Of a stretch of 64,000 nucleotides of DNA, positions 1 to 7,769 are shown piece after piece; position 1 is the stretch's first letter; every line of letters starts with the position of its first letter. The stretch spans positions 1-64,000 of the forward strand of contig JAGXAR010000015.1 in assembly GCA_018971525.1 (NCBI GenBank), written 5' to 3'. A program made the translations under genes and the position numbers. The notes beneath the pieces were generated by a model. That model was not told where the DNA came from and did no database searches. It saw only the letters and a program-made list of their open reading frames with translations. The DNA comes from Nitrospirota bacterium (GTDB taxonomy: Bacteria; Nitrospirota; Nitrospiria; Nitrospirales; Nitrospiraceae).

Positions 1-524
1 GATCGGTGTTGGATCAGGACTTTCTCGATCGACTCGGGTCTTTCGACATCGTCTATTCCTGGGGTGTGCTACACCATACGGGTGCCATGTGGCGGGCTCT
101 CGATCAGGTAGCTCAACTTGTGGCCTCGCAGGGAAAACTATGTGTTGCCATCTACAACGATCAAGGAAGGGCAAGCCGCCGTTGGTCTACTATTAAGTGG
201 GTTTACAACAAGCTTCCTCTTGGGATGAAGTGGTGTGTCTTATGGCCCTCATTTATCCGGTTATGGGGTCCATCGATTCTGCGTGACACACTCATGGGGC
301 AGCCACTGCGAACCTGGACGAATTATGGTAGGGATCACCGGGGTATGATTCCGTGGCGCGATGTGGTGGACTGGGTGGGTGGGTATCCCTTTGAAGTGGC
401 CAAGCCGGAAGAGATCTTTGATTTCTTTCGATCCAAGGGGTTCCAGCTCGAAAAGCTCAAGACGTGTGCCGGCGGATTGGGCTGTAACGAGTTTGTGTTT
501 GAAAAGCGGACATCTGATGTTTAA
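1..524 (+). CDS. Class I SAM-dependent methyltransferase, C-terminal part (5' end outside window)
   Basis: The reading frame is open through the left edge, so the gene starts upstream; a GTG at 6 is only the first possible start inside the window. The visible part opens with FDIVYSWGVLHHTG, the post-motif-II strand of class I methyltransferases (FD-V-x-VL-H). The SAM-binding glycine motif must lie upstream. The remainder contains amphipathic and aromatic segments typical of sugar or lipid methyltransferases in polysaccharide loci. The stop at 522-524 overlaps the start of the next methyltransferase by 8 bases, implying co-translation. The substrate cannot be inferred. Confidence 0.8.
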   Translation, partial: SVLDQDFLDRLGSFDIVYSWGVLHHTGAMWRALDQVAQLVASQGKLCVAIYNDQGRASRRWSTIKWVYNKLPLGMKWCVLWPSFIRLWGPSILRDTLMGQPLRTWTNYGRDHRGMIPWRDVVDWVGGYPFEVAKPEEIFDFFRSKGFQLEKLKTCAGGLGCNEFVFEKRTSDV

Positions 525-1323
525 CAGGCAGGTCCCGGACTCTTCCCGGTGGGACATCCCAGCAGTAACGCATCTCCAGCGGCTACGTTCTGCTGAACTT
601 GAGAGGATTCGTGACCTTCTTCCTCCACGCAGCCGAATCTTGGAGCTAGGTGGTGGTAATGGCCACCAGGCGGCAGTCTTGTCCACTTGGGGACATTATG
701 TGTCCTCAGTTGACATCGCGCCACCGTTATCAGGGCATACAATGTTTTTCCCAGTGTTATTGTATGATGGAAAGAATCTTCCATATGACGATGAAGCATT
801 TGACGTAGTGTTTTCCTCCAACGTGCTAGAGCACGTGACTCACCTCTCAGTCATCTTGAAAGAGATAGCAAGGGTTACAAAATCGGATGGTGTGGTTGTG
901 CACATTCTGCCGAGTTCTGCTTGGCGTTTTTGGACGAGCTTGACGCATTACGTGCATTTGGCAAAGCGGGTGGGTAGGCGATTCTTTCGCCCTGACGCGG
1001 GGAGTGACCGATCTTCTTCTGAGGTTACTTCCTCCAAGAGGAATTGGGGTGGCTTGCTCAAGAGAGTTTTCTTGGATGGACCGCACGGAGCCTACCCGAA
1101 TGAATTTTATGAACTATACGCGTTTAGCCGTTCTCGATGGCTTCATGTATTTGCTACTCATGGGTTTGAGGTTACAAGCTGCTTCAAGAATGGTCTGTTT
1201 TACACGGGCTATGAAATCTTTCCTCGGATGTCGATGAGTGGGCGCCGAAACTTGAGCCGATTTCTCGGGTCTGCGACATGGATTTATATCATGCGACCAG
1301 GGTTGAAGCGGCCCTTATCTTAA
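517..1323 (+). CDS. Class I SAM-dependent methyltransferase
   Basis: A 268-residue protein. Motif I (ILELGGGNG) is at about residues 41-49, an acidic strand-2 end (SVDIAPP) near 64-70, and FDVVFSSNVLEHV at about 95-107: a complete SAM-binding Rossmann core. It probably methylates a sugar or lipid intermediate of surface polysaccharide. I chose ATG 517 because the motif spacing then fits the family and the start overlaps the upstream methyltransferase gene by 8 bases; a longer frame to 361 would lie antiparallel to nothing but inside the upstream gene. A 60-base stretch counted by hand (721-780) is 38% G+C, clearly below the core genes to the right, suggesting acquired DNA. Confidence 0.85.
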   Translation: MFNRQVPDSSRWDIPAVTHLQRLRSAELERIRDLLPPRSRILELGGGNGHQAAVLSTWGHYVSSVDIAPPLSGHTMFFPVLLYDGKNLPYDDEAFDVVFSSNVLEHVTHLSVILKEIARVTKSDGVVVHILPSSAWRFWTSLTHYVHLAKRVGRRFFRPDAGSDRSSSEVTSSKRNWGGLLKRVFLDGPHGAYPNEFYELYAFSRSRWLHVFATHGFEVTSCFKNGLFYTGYEIFPRMSMSGRRNLSRFLGSATWIYIMRPGLKRPLS

Positions 1324-2471
1324 TGAGAATCCTGTTTCTCGCCCGATCGTTGAATTACGGCGGCTGCGAGCGGCAGCTTGTCTTACTTGCGAAGGGGTTA
1401 TGGAGCCGGGGGGTGGCTGTTACCGTAGCCACGTTTTACTCGGGAGGATCCCTCGGGAGGGAACTTGAGTCGACCGGAGTTTCTGTCGAGTCGCTTGAAA
1501 AACGTGGGCGATGGGATGTGTTGGGGTTTTTTTTGCGATTAATTTTCGTGGTGTGTCGGATTCAGCCAACGATCTTACACGGATACCTTGCGACGGCAAA
1601 CATTCTTACGGTTCTCCTTAGGCCATTCTGCCCTTCCACAAAAATCGTCTGGGGGCTGCGCGCATCTAACATGGAGCTGGATCGGTATGGGTATGTCGAT
1701 CAGATCCAGTCGTGGATTGAATGCAAACTCTCCCATTTTGCTGATTTGATTGTCGTTAACTCCCATGCCGGGTTCGATTTTGCTGCCCGCAAAGGTTTTC
1801 CTCAAGATAAGATGGTGGTGATTTCGAACGGCATCGATGTCGATCGATTTTGTCCCAATTCTGCGTCGCGACAAAGGATGCGTCAGGCCTGGGGCATATC
1901 TGATCGTGAGCAGCTGATCGGCCTTATTGGCAGGCTCGATCCGATGAAAGGACATGACACGTTTATCAAGGCGGCAGGCCTTCTCGCCAGGAAGCGGGAC
2001 GACATTAGGTACCTCTGCGTGGGAGATGGACCGGAGGCCTTCAAGCAGAGGTTGGTGGCACTGAGTATGGAGATGCGTCTTGGCCATCGGCTGATCTGGG
2101 TGAGTGCAGGCGATGATGTGGGAGCGATCTACAATGCCCTCGATCTCGTCACATCCTGTTCTTCCTACGGTGAGGGCTTCTCCAATGTGATTGGAGAAGC
2201 CATGGCCTGTGGACGACCCTGTGTGGTGACGGATGTGGGGGACGCCAAACGAAGTGTTGGTGATCCAGGGTATGTTGTGGCACCTGGGAGTCCCACAGCG
2301 TTGGCTTCTGCTTGGCAGGAGGCCTTGGATGCAAGTGGTCCTGAGAAGACAAGACGCAGTCAGAGGGCTCGGGAGCGTGTCATCGAACATTTCAGTTTGG
2401 AACGGCTCCTCGAAGACACCGCACGCATGCTAGAAGCTACGGGCAACACGGCAGAATACCCGACGAAATGA
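1323..2471 (+). CDS. GT4-family glycosyltransferase
   Basis: A 382-residue GT-B retaining glycosyltransferase. The N-terminal acceptor domain opens with MRILFLARSLNYGGCERQ (GG loop), followed by the C-terminal nucleotide-sugar domain with GRLDPMKGHDTFI. The EX7E motif is in GEGFSNVIGEAMACG, with glutamates at about residues 284 and 292. The role is transfer of a sugar from a nucleotide donor during O-antigen or exopolysaccharide assembly at the inner membrane. The ATG shares bases with the upstream TAA (TAATG). It is clearly paralogous to the gene at 6578-7714, sharing the LDPMK and EGF-NV-GEAMACG-PCV-TDVGDA blocks. Donor and acceptor are unknown. Confidence 0.88.
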   Translation: MRILFLARSLNYGGCERQLVLLAKGLWSRGVAVTVATFYSGGSLGRELESTGVSVESLEKRGRWDVLGFFLRLIFVVCRIQPTILHGYLATANILTVLLRPFCPSTKIVWGLRASNMELDRYGYVDQIQSWIECKLSHFADLIVVNSHAGFDFAARKGFPQDKMVVISNGIDVDRFCPNSASRQRMRQAWGISDREQLIGLIGRLDPMKGHDTFIKAAGLLARKRDDIRYLCVGDGPEAFKQRLVALSMEMRLGHRLIWVSAGDDVGAIYNALDLVTSCSSYGEGFSNVIGEAMACGRPCVVTDVGDAKRSVGDPGYVVAPGSPTALASAWQEALDASGPEKTRRSQRARERVIEHFSLERLLEDTARMLEATGNTAEYPTK

Positions 2472-3901
2472 GTGTGATGGGATTCAGTGACAGCAGGAAA
2501 AAGTCGGCGATTCGCGATCGATTCGATCGTCTAGCGGGGGACAGAGAGTATTGGCAGCGGAAGGGTAGCTACTACTACGAGGATCAGCAGCGGTATATGC
2601 GTTTTCTGATTCCGGAAGGGCTTCGGGTCCTAGAAATCGGCTGCGGTCTCGGCGATCTGCTGGCAGCGGTGAAGCCTTCAAGAGGGTTGGGAGTTGATCT
2701 CAGTGACATGATGGTGAAGGAGGCTTCTCGTCGACATCCTTCGCTGGAATTTCGCGTTGCCGACTGCGAATCTCTGGATCTGGATGAAACGTTCGACGTC
2801 ATCATCCTGGCAGACGTCATGGGTCATCTTCTAGATGTCGAAGCAGCCCTGCGCCGGTTGCGAGTCTGCTGCACGCCGAAAACCCGCATCGTGATTGCTT
2901 ACTACAACTTTCTCTGGGAGCCATTCCTGCGTCTGACTGAATGGCTGGGTCTGAAAATGCCTCAGCAGCAGCAAAATTGGCTTTCGCCATCGGATATTCA
3001 CAACCTACTTCGGTTGGCAGACTATGAGGTGGTAAAAACCGAACGGCGGCTCTTGTTTCCCAAGGGGATCCCCGTGATCTCAGCGGTGCTGAATCGATTT
3101 TTGGCCTTTCTGCCTGGCCTAAACCGGCTCTGCTTGTCCCACTACATTGTTGCACGGATGCGGGGGCCGCGGTCTGTTTCGGAGTACTCGACCACGATCC
3201 TGATTCCCTGTCGGAACGAGCGGGGAAACATCGAGCCTGCCATTCAGAGAATTCCCAAGTTTGGCAGCCATCAGGAGATTTTTTTTGTAGACGGACACTC
3301 CACGGATGGAACTCCGCAAGAAATTCAACGTGTGGTCGCAGCCTATCCTGAGAAAGACATCAAATTCCTTATCCAGGACGGCAAGGGCAAGGGGGATGCG
3401 GTGCGGAAAGGCTTTGCGCATGCGACCGGAGAGATCCTCATGATTTTGGATGCAGATCTCACCATGCCACCGGAGGATCTGCCGAAGTTTTATGACGCGA
3501 TCGCGAGCGATAAGGGAGAGTTTATCAACGGGAGCCGTCTGGTCTACCCAATGGAACAGGAGGCCATGCGGTTTTTGAACTTGTTGGGGAACAAGTTTTT
3601 TAGCATGGCGTTCTCGTGGCTGCTCAATCAGCGAATCAAGGATACGTTGTGCGGAACTAAAGTGCTGTTTCGGGACGATTATCTCCGCATCGTGGCGAAC
3701 CGGGACTATTTCGGCGAGTTCGATCCCTTCGGCGACTTCGATCTCTTATTTGGCGCTTCTAAGTTGAACCTCAAAATCTTGGAGGTGCCGATTCGATACC
3801 AGGATCGAACGTATGGCACGACGAACATCCACCGATTCGCCCATGGATGGCTGCTGCTCAAGATGACCGTCTACGGTTTCTTCCGGCTCAAGGCGGTGTG
3901 A
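2468..3901 (+). CDS. Fusion: N-terminal class I methyltransferase + C-terminal GT2 glycosyltransferase
   Basis: A 477-residue two-domain protein. Residues 1-230 are a SAM-dependent methyltransferase with motif I VLEIGCGLGDLL at 54-65, GVDLSD at 75-80 and a FDVIILADVMGHL strand. Residues 241-455 are a GT-A fold GT2 domain of the dolichyl-phosphate-mannose-synthase type: TTILIPCRNERGNI, VDGHSTDGT near 274-282 and the metal-binding DAD at 328-330. No transmembrane tail of the GtrB kind is evident. The start overlaps the upstream stop (ATGA) and the stop overlaps the next start (TGATG). The sequence is continuous with no frameshift, so the fusion is real in this assembly. It may glycosylate a carrier lipid or glycan and methylate the product. 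Confidence 0.85.
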   Translation: MSVMGFSDSRKKSAIRDRFDRLAGDREYWQRKGSYYYEDQQRYMRFLIPEGLRVLEIGCGLGDLLAAVKPSRGLGVDLSDMMVKEASRRHPSLEFRVADCESLDLDETFDVIILADVMGHLLDVEAALRRLRVCCTPKTRIVIAYYNFLWEPFLRLTEWLGLKMPQQQQNWLSPSDIHNLLRLADYEVVKTERRLLFPKGIPVISAVLNRFLAFLPGLNRLCLSHYIVARMRGPRSVSEYSTTILIPCRNERGNIEPAIQRIPKFGSHQEIFFVDGHSTDGTPQEIQRVVAAYPEKDIKFLIQDGKGKGDAVRKGFAHATGEILMILDADLTMPPEDLPKFYDAIASDKGEFINGSRLVYPMEQEAMRFLNLLGNKFFSMAFSWLLNQRIKDTLCGTKVLFRDDYLRIVANRDYFGEFDPFGDFDLLFGASKLNLKILEVPIRYQDRTYGTTNIHRFAHGWLLLKMTVYGFFRLKAV

Positions 3902-4626
3902 TGTCTAATGAGATTCTGCGTCAGCATCAGGCTGTCTGGCAGAGTAAACCAATTCTTCGGCTGCTCTATACGGAATGGTATCGCGAGATCGTCTCATGGC
4001 TTCAGCCAGGGCAGACGCTCGAAGTCGGTGGCGGGACAGGGAATCTCAAGGAGTTTGCGCCGTCCGTGGTTTGTACAGATATCGTCAAATTGCCTTGGTT
4101 GGATGCTGTGGCGGATGCACAACAGCTCCCATTTGTCAGCGACAGCCTTGCTAACATCGTGCTGTTTGACACGCTGCACCATCTCGAAAACGTTCGGTAT
4201 TTCTTTGATGAGGCACTCCGCGTGCTGCAGCCTGGAGGGCGTGTCATCATCATGGACCCCTACATCTCGGTCTGCTCTTGGCCTGTCTACCATTTTTTGC
4301 ACCCGGAGCCGGTCGATTTCAGGCAAGATCCTCTCGCATTGAGCCCTATGCAGCCTGGCCGAAAGCCATTTGACGCGAACCAGGCAATCTCGACGATTCT
4401 GTTCGAACGATCGAGCAGGCGCTTTCACGAGTTGTATCCAAGTTTGAAGAAGCTTCAGCACCATCGACTGGCCTTCTTCGCCTATCCGCTCAGCGGGGGA
4501 TTCGATCATTCCTCCTTGTTGCCTGTTTTCCTGGTTCGTCCGGTGCTCGCCCTGGAACGAGTTCTGCGTCTTCTCAATCGCTTCCTGGCATTTCGAGTCC
4601 TTGTGGTGTTGGAGAAGGACAAGTGA
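3901..4626 (+). CDS. Class I SAM-dependent methyltransferase
   Basis: A 241-residue Methyltransf_11-like protein. Motif I is LEVGGGTGNL at about 40-49, and a LFDTLHHLENV strand follows near 87-97. VLQPGGRVIIMDPY is the typical strand-5 region. The ATG at 3901 uses the A of the preceding TGA, and the gene's own TGA overlaps the GTG of the next gene, so all three are translationally coupled. The C-terminal half, rich in aromatic and Arg residues, probably holds the substrate. It is the fourth methyltransferase domain in 4.6 kb, which suggests a heavily O-methylated surface glycan. Confidence 0.86.
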   Translation: MSNEILRQHQAVWQSKPILRLLYTEWYREIVSWLQPGQTLEVGGGTGNLKEFAPSVVCTDIVKLPWLDAVADAQQLPFVSDSLANIVLFDTLHHLENVRYFFDEALRVLQPGGRVIIMDPYISVCSWPVYHFLHPEPVDFRQDPLALSPMQPGRKPFDANQAISTILFERSSRRFHELYPSLKKLQHHRLAFFAYPLSGGFDHSSLLPVFLVRPVLALERVLRLLNRFLAFRVLVVLEKDK

Positions 4627-6560
4627 GCTCTGCTTCACGTTGGATTGTGCGGACGGGATGGTTGCTTGTCTGTGGCGGTATTGTGCTGTCCTGGTATGCC
4701 CTGTTGCCATTCATGTCTGACGCGCGCCGCGTACTTCGTGAGACTCAATCACATGGATATGATGAGCGTTTAAGCGATGTCCGGCCGAAGCAAGTGACAT
4801 GGCTGGTAGACCAGAAGGGAGGGCGATGGGGACGGTATGGCTGGTACCTTGCTGCCGGAGAGAAAGGCTCTCTTCGAGCGGCGCTTCCCGGCGTCCAACC
4901 TGGAATCCTCAAATTACGCCTCTGGGCGTTTACTCCAGGACATCTTTCAGTTTCCGTGAGAGACGGAACAATCTCTCACGATATTTCCCCCGGTGATCTT
5001 GACGGGCGGGTATTGCAGCTGTTGGTCCAGGGGCCAACGGAGCTGGCCATTGCAGCATCGAGCGACCTGTCCCAGGAGCAATTGGTCCTGGACCGATTTG
5101 CAGTGGCGTGGTTTCCCTCCGAAAGCCAGCTTCCCTCGCTCTGGCCTTTTGCGGGTGTGGTCACTCTCGGACTTGGTGGATGGGCATTGTGGGCTTACCA
5201 GCGTCGTAGTCTGTCCCAGGACAGGAGTGTCTGGCTCGGATGTGCGGGTATTCTGATCGCGGCCATTGTCGGATTTGCGCTCCGGTGGACTCTTTTTGAT
5301 ATGACTCGCGGGCTCCCTCCAGATCCGGATGCCGTCATGTATATGTCCTATGCGCGCAGCCTTAATTGGTTCACTCCAGACCACGGGTTTTATTCGGGAA
5401 CGTTCAGTGAACGAGAGCCGCTCCACGTGGGGGCGTTGAATCTCTGGTTCCGTGTCTGGGGAGACAACGTCCCGGCCATGATGTTGTACACTGTCTGCCA
5501 GTCCACACTTCTCATCGTCGTCAGTGGCGTCTTCATTTGGAGTCTTACCGAACAGTGGTTGTTGGGATTGCTTGCCTCATGGATAGTAGCCGTTAATCCT
5601 GCATGGATTGATGAAGCGGTTCGGGGATTGCGGCTAGAAAGCCTGAGCCTTCTGCTTCTGGCTGTTCTTGGTGTCTGGGTCTGGGCGCGTGGATGGCCTG
5701 GTGCCGTATTGCTTGGGGCGCTGACTGGCTTCATGGCATTGGTCCAATCGCCGGCCTTTGGGATCGTCTTACCTCTGATTTGGCTTGGATGGCTCTTGAA
5801 TTTGTGGCGTGAGCGGCATGGACTCGCGCTGCTCCGTCCCCTTCAATGGCGTTGGTCGCACCTTGTTCTTGCCTCTCTCGTCGCAGTGTTGATGTTTTGT
5901 CCTCATCTATACGGGCTTTACAAAGTTCATGGGGATCCATCTTGGCCTTCGTACGGCTATGCACGCTGGAACGCGAATGTGGAGTTCCGGGATCGGCTTG
6001 GAACGGTGGGGTTCCCTTCGGTGGAGGAGTTTGAGAAGGATCTTTACGCTGGCCCTCGAATTACGTACGGCGAATACTTGTTTGGTATGCACTCGATTCC
6101 CAAGTTACTGTATGGCCACATGAAAGGCTGGGTTGAGTCGTCCGTCTATATGAGTACGTCGCATACCCCACACCTCAAGGGCCTTGTCTTTTTGCATCAA
6201 GCCAGCGGTTCCACGGCGGTATTACGACACGTGACTGTTGTAACGTCGGTGGTCTTTGTTTCGTCTCTCTTCCTTACGGCGTTGGGCTGGGCGGACTTAT
6301 GGAGGCGGCCACAGTATTGGTGGGTGCCGTTTCTGTCGCTTTGGGGTACCTGGTATGCTGCCTTCCTCTATAGCGTGCGCGTCATTGAGCCATTCAGGCA
6401 TACCGGTCACGTATACCCGCTGTTGCTTTTTTGCCTGCTATGGGGAGCCCTACAGGCTTACCAGTGGCTACGGGCCTTCCTTTTTGATGATGCTGGACCT
6501 CCCTCGGCTTCGCTGTTTTCAACAGTGAAAAATAAAAAATTAGCTGGAACCTTTCAATGA
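4623..6560 (+). CDS. Membrane GT-C glycosyltransferase (GT39/ArnT-like)
   Basis: A 645-residue polytopic protein with an N-terminal membrane anchor, then a soluble beta-rich segment (about 40-175) and roughly ten hydrophobic helices. The first large loop carries PPDPDAVMY and an EREPLH segment, where GT-C enzymes place their acidic catalytic and metal residues. Such enzymes use polyprenyl-phosphate sugars on the periplasmic face of the inner membrane. The start is GTG 4623, overlapping the previous TGA. The N-terminal insert before the first GT-C loop is longer than in plain GT39 members. The assignment to GT-C is from topology and loop motifs only; the substrate is unknown. Confidence 0.7.
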   Translation: MSSASRWIVRTGWLLVCGGIVLSWYALLPFMSDARRVLRETQSHGYDERLSDVRPKQVTWLVDQKGGRWGRYGWYLAAGEKGSLRAALPGVQPGILKLRLWAFTPGHLSVSVRDGTISHDISPGDLDGRVLQLLVQGPTELAIAASSDLSQEQLVLDRFAVAWFPSESQLPSLWPFAGVVTLGLGGWALWAYQRRSLSQDRSVWLGCAGILIAAIVGFALRWTLFDMTRGLPPDPDAVMYMSYARSLNWFTPDHGFYSGTFSEREPLHVGALNLWFRVWGDNVPAMMLYTVCQSTLLIVVSGVFIWSLTEQWLLGLLASWIVAVNPAWIDEAVRGLRLESLSLLLLAVLGVWVWARGWPGAVLLGALTGFMALVQSPAFGIVLPLIWLGWLLNLWRERHGLALLRPLQWRWSHLVLASLVAVLMFCPHLYGLYKVHGDPSWPSYGYARWNANVEFRDRLGTVGFPSVEEFEKDLYAGPRITYGEYLFGMHSIPKLLYGHMKGWVESSVYMSTSHTPHLKGLVFLHQASGSTAVLRHVTVVTSVVFVSSLFLTALGWADLWRRPQYWWVPFLSLWGTWYAAFLYSVRVIEPFRHTGHVYPLLLFCLLWGALQAYQWLRAFLFDDAGPPSASLFSTVKNKKLAGTFQ

Positions 6561-6577
6561 GGGAATCCTCATCCTAA

Positions 6578-7714
6578 ATGATCCGAATCGTCCACGTTAT
6601 TTCCAGTCTCAACACCGGCGGTGCCGAAGTGATGCTGGCCAAGCTGGTGGGAGCGATGGACCGAAGTCGATTTTCCAATACCGTGATCTCCCTGACCGAC
6701 AGAGGTCAGCTAGGCAGAGAGATTGAATCATTTGGAGTCGCAGTACATCTCTTAGGGATGAAGCGGGGGCGGCCTGATGTTTTCGCATTGCCTCGGTTGA
6801 TCCGCCTGTTTAATTCGCTCAACCCGACCATCGTGCAGAGTTGGCTCTATCATGCCGATCTCCTGAGTACCCTGGCGGTGAAGTTCTCCAGTTCGCCTAT
6901 CTTGGTCTGGAATGTGCGTTGCTCAGATATGGATCTGAATCGGTATCGTCCCCTTACCAGATGGGTGCAACGAGTGCTTGCGTGGTGGTCTGTTACTCCC
7001 GCTGCTGTGGTCGTGAATAGTGAAGCCGGGAAGCAGCAACATGAACGGTTGGGGTATCGTCCTCGGCGTTGGGATGTCATCCCTAACGGGTTCGATACAC
7101 AGCGTTTCCGTCCTGATACGAGCCTACGATTGCCTCTTCGTCAGGAGTGGAAAGTGCCACAAGATGCGGTCATCGTTGCGCTGGTGGCACGTGTCGACCC
7201 GATGAAAGATCACGCCACCTTTCTTGCTGCTGCTCAAGAGGTCGCAAGAGCTAGGCACGATGTGTATTTTCTCTTAGTCGGCAAGGACACACAGGCGTTG
7301 GCGCCGGCTGTTGCTGCAAAGGGTTTGACAGACCAGGTCCGTTTATTGGGTTATCGGAGCGACATTGAATGTCTTCTTCCCGGTGTGGATGTGGCGTGTC
7401 TCAGTTCTGCTTTCGGAGAGGGATTCCCCAATGTCCTTGGTGAAGCGATGGCCTGTGGAATTCCCTGCGTCTCGACGGATGTTGGCGATGCGCGCAGCAT
7501 TGTTGCCGACACTGGATTGGTCGTCCCGGCGCGTGATCCAGCTTCATTGGCCCATGCCATTATTGACTTGATCGATCGGGGGCCTTCCGCGCGTGAACAT
7601 CTCGGACGCGCAGCACGGACACGGATCGAAACGAAGTATTCCCTGGCAAGAATTGTCGATCGGTATACTGCGCTCTACTCGGACCTCAGTTCCAACGATT
7701 CATCGGCCCGTTGA
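6578..7714 (+). CDS. GT4-family glycosyltransferase (paralogue of 1323-2471)
   Basis: A 378-residue GT-B enzyme. It starts MIRIVHVISSLNTGGAE, the acceptor-domain glycine loop, and contains ARVDPMKDHATFL and the EX7E signature in GEGFPNVLGEAMACG (glutamates near 281 and 289). It shares at least four blocks with the GT4 enzyme at 1323-2471, so one probably arose from the other by duplication. The start is ATG 6578, 17 bases after the preceding stop, behind a weak GA-rich stretch (GAGGGAATCC). It adds a sugar to a lipid-linked oligosaccharide in the cytoplasm; donor unknown. Confidence 0.88.
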   Translation: MIRIVHVISSLNTGGAEVMLAKLVGAMDRSRFSNTVISLTDRGQLGREIESFGVAVHLLGMKRGRPDVFALPRLIRLFNSLNPTIVQSWLYHADLLSTLAVKFSSSPILVWNVRCSDMDLNRYRPLTRWVQRVLAWWSVTPAAVVVNSEAGKQQHERLGYRPRRWDVIPNGFDTQRFRPDTSLRLPLRQEWKVPQDAVIVALVARVDPMKDHATFLAAAQEVARARHDVYFLLVGKDTQALAPAVAAKGLTDQVRLLGYRSDIECLLPGVDVACLSSAFGEGFPNVLGEAMACGIPCVSTDVGDARSIVADTGLVVPARDPASLAHAIIDLIDRGPSAREHLGRAARTRIETKYSLARIVDRYTALYSDLSSNDSSAR

Positions 7715-7720
7715 GGGGTC

Positions 7721-7764
7721 GGTGTGTCGCCTCATTTTTATCCTTAATTAGGAGTCGATACACC
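7721..7764 (+). promoter_or_regulatory. Hairpin covering the Shine-Dalgarno of asnB
   Basis: GGTGTGTCG at 7721-7729 pairs with CGATACACC at 7756-7764 over nine positions, including one G-U wobble; after one mismatch CTC 7731-7733 pairs with GAG 7752-7754. The best ribosome-binding candidate, AGGAG at 7750-7754, is inside this fold, 15 bases before ATG 7770. No U-run follows, so a simple terminator is unlikely. It may control translation of the amidotransferase gene. Confidence 0.45.
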
Positions 7765-7769
7765 AACGA

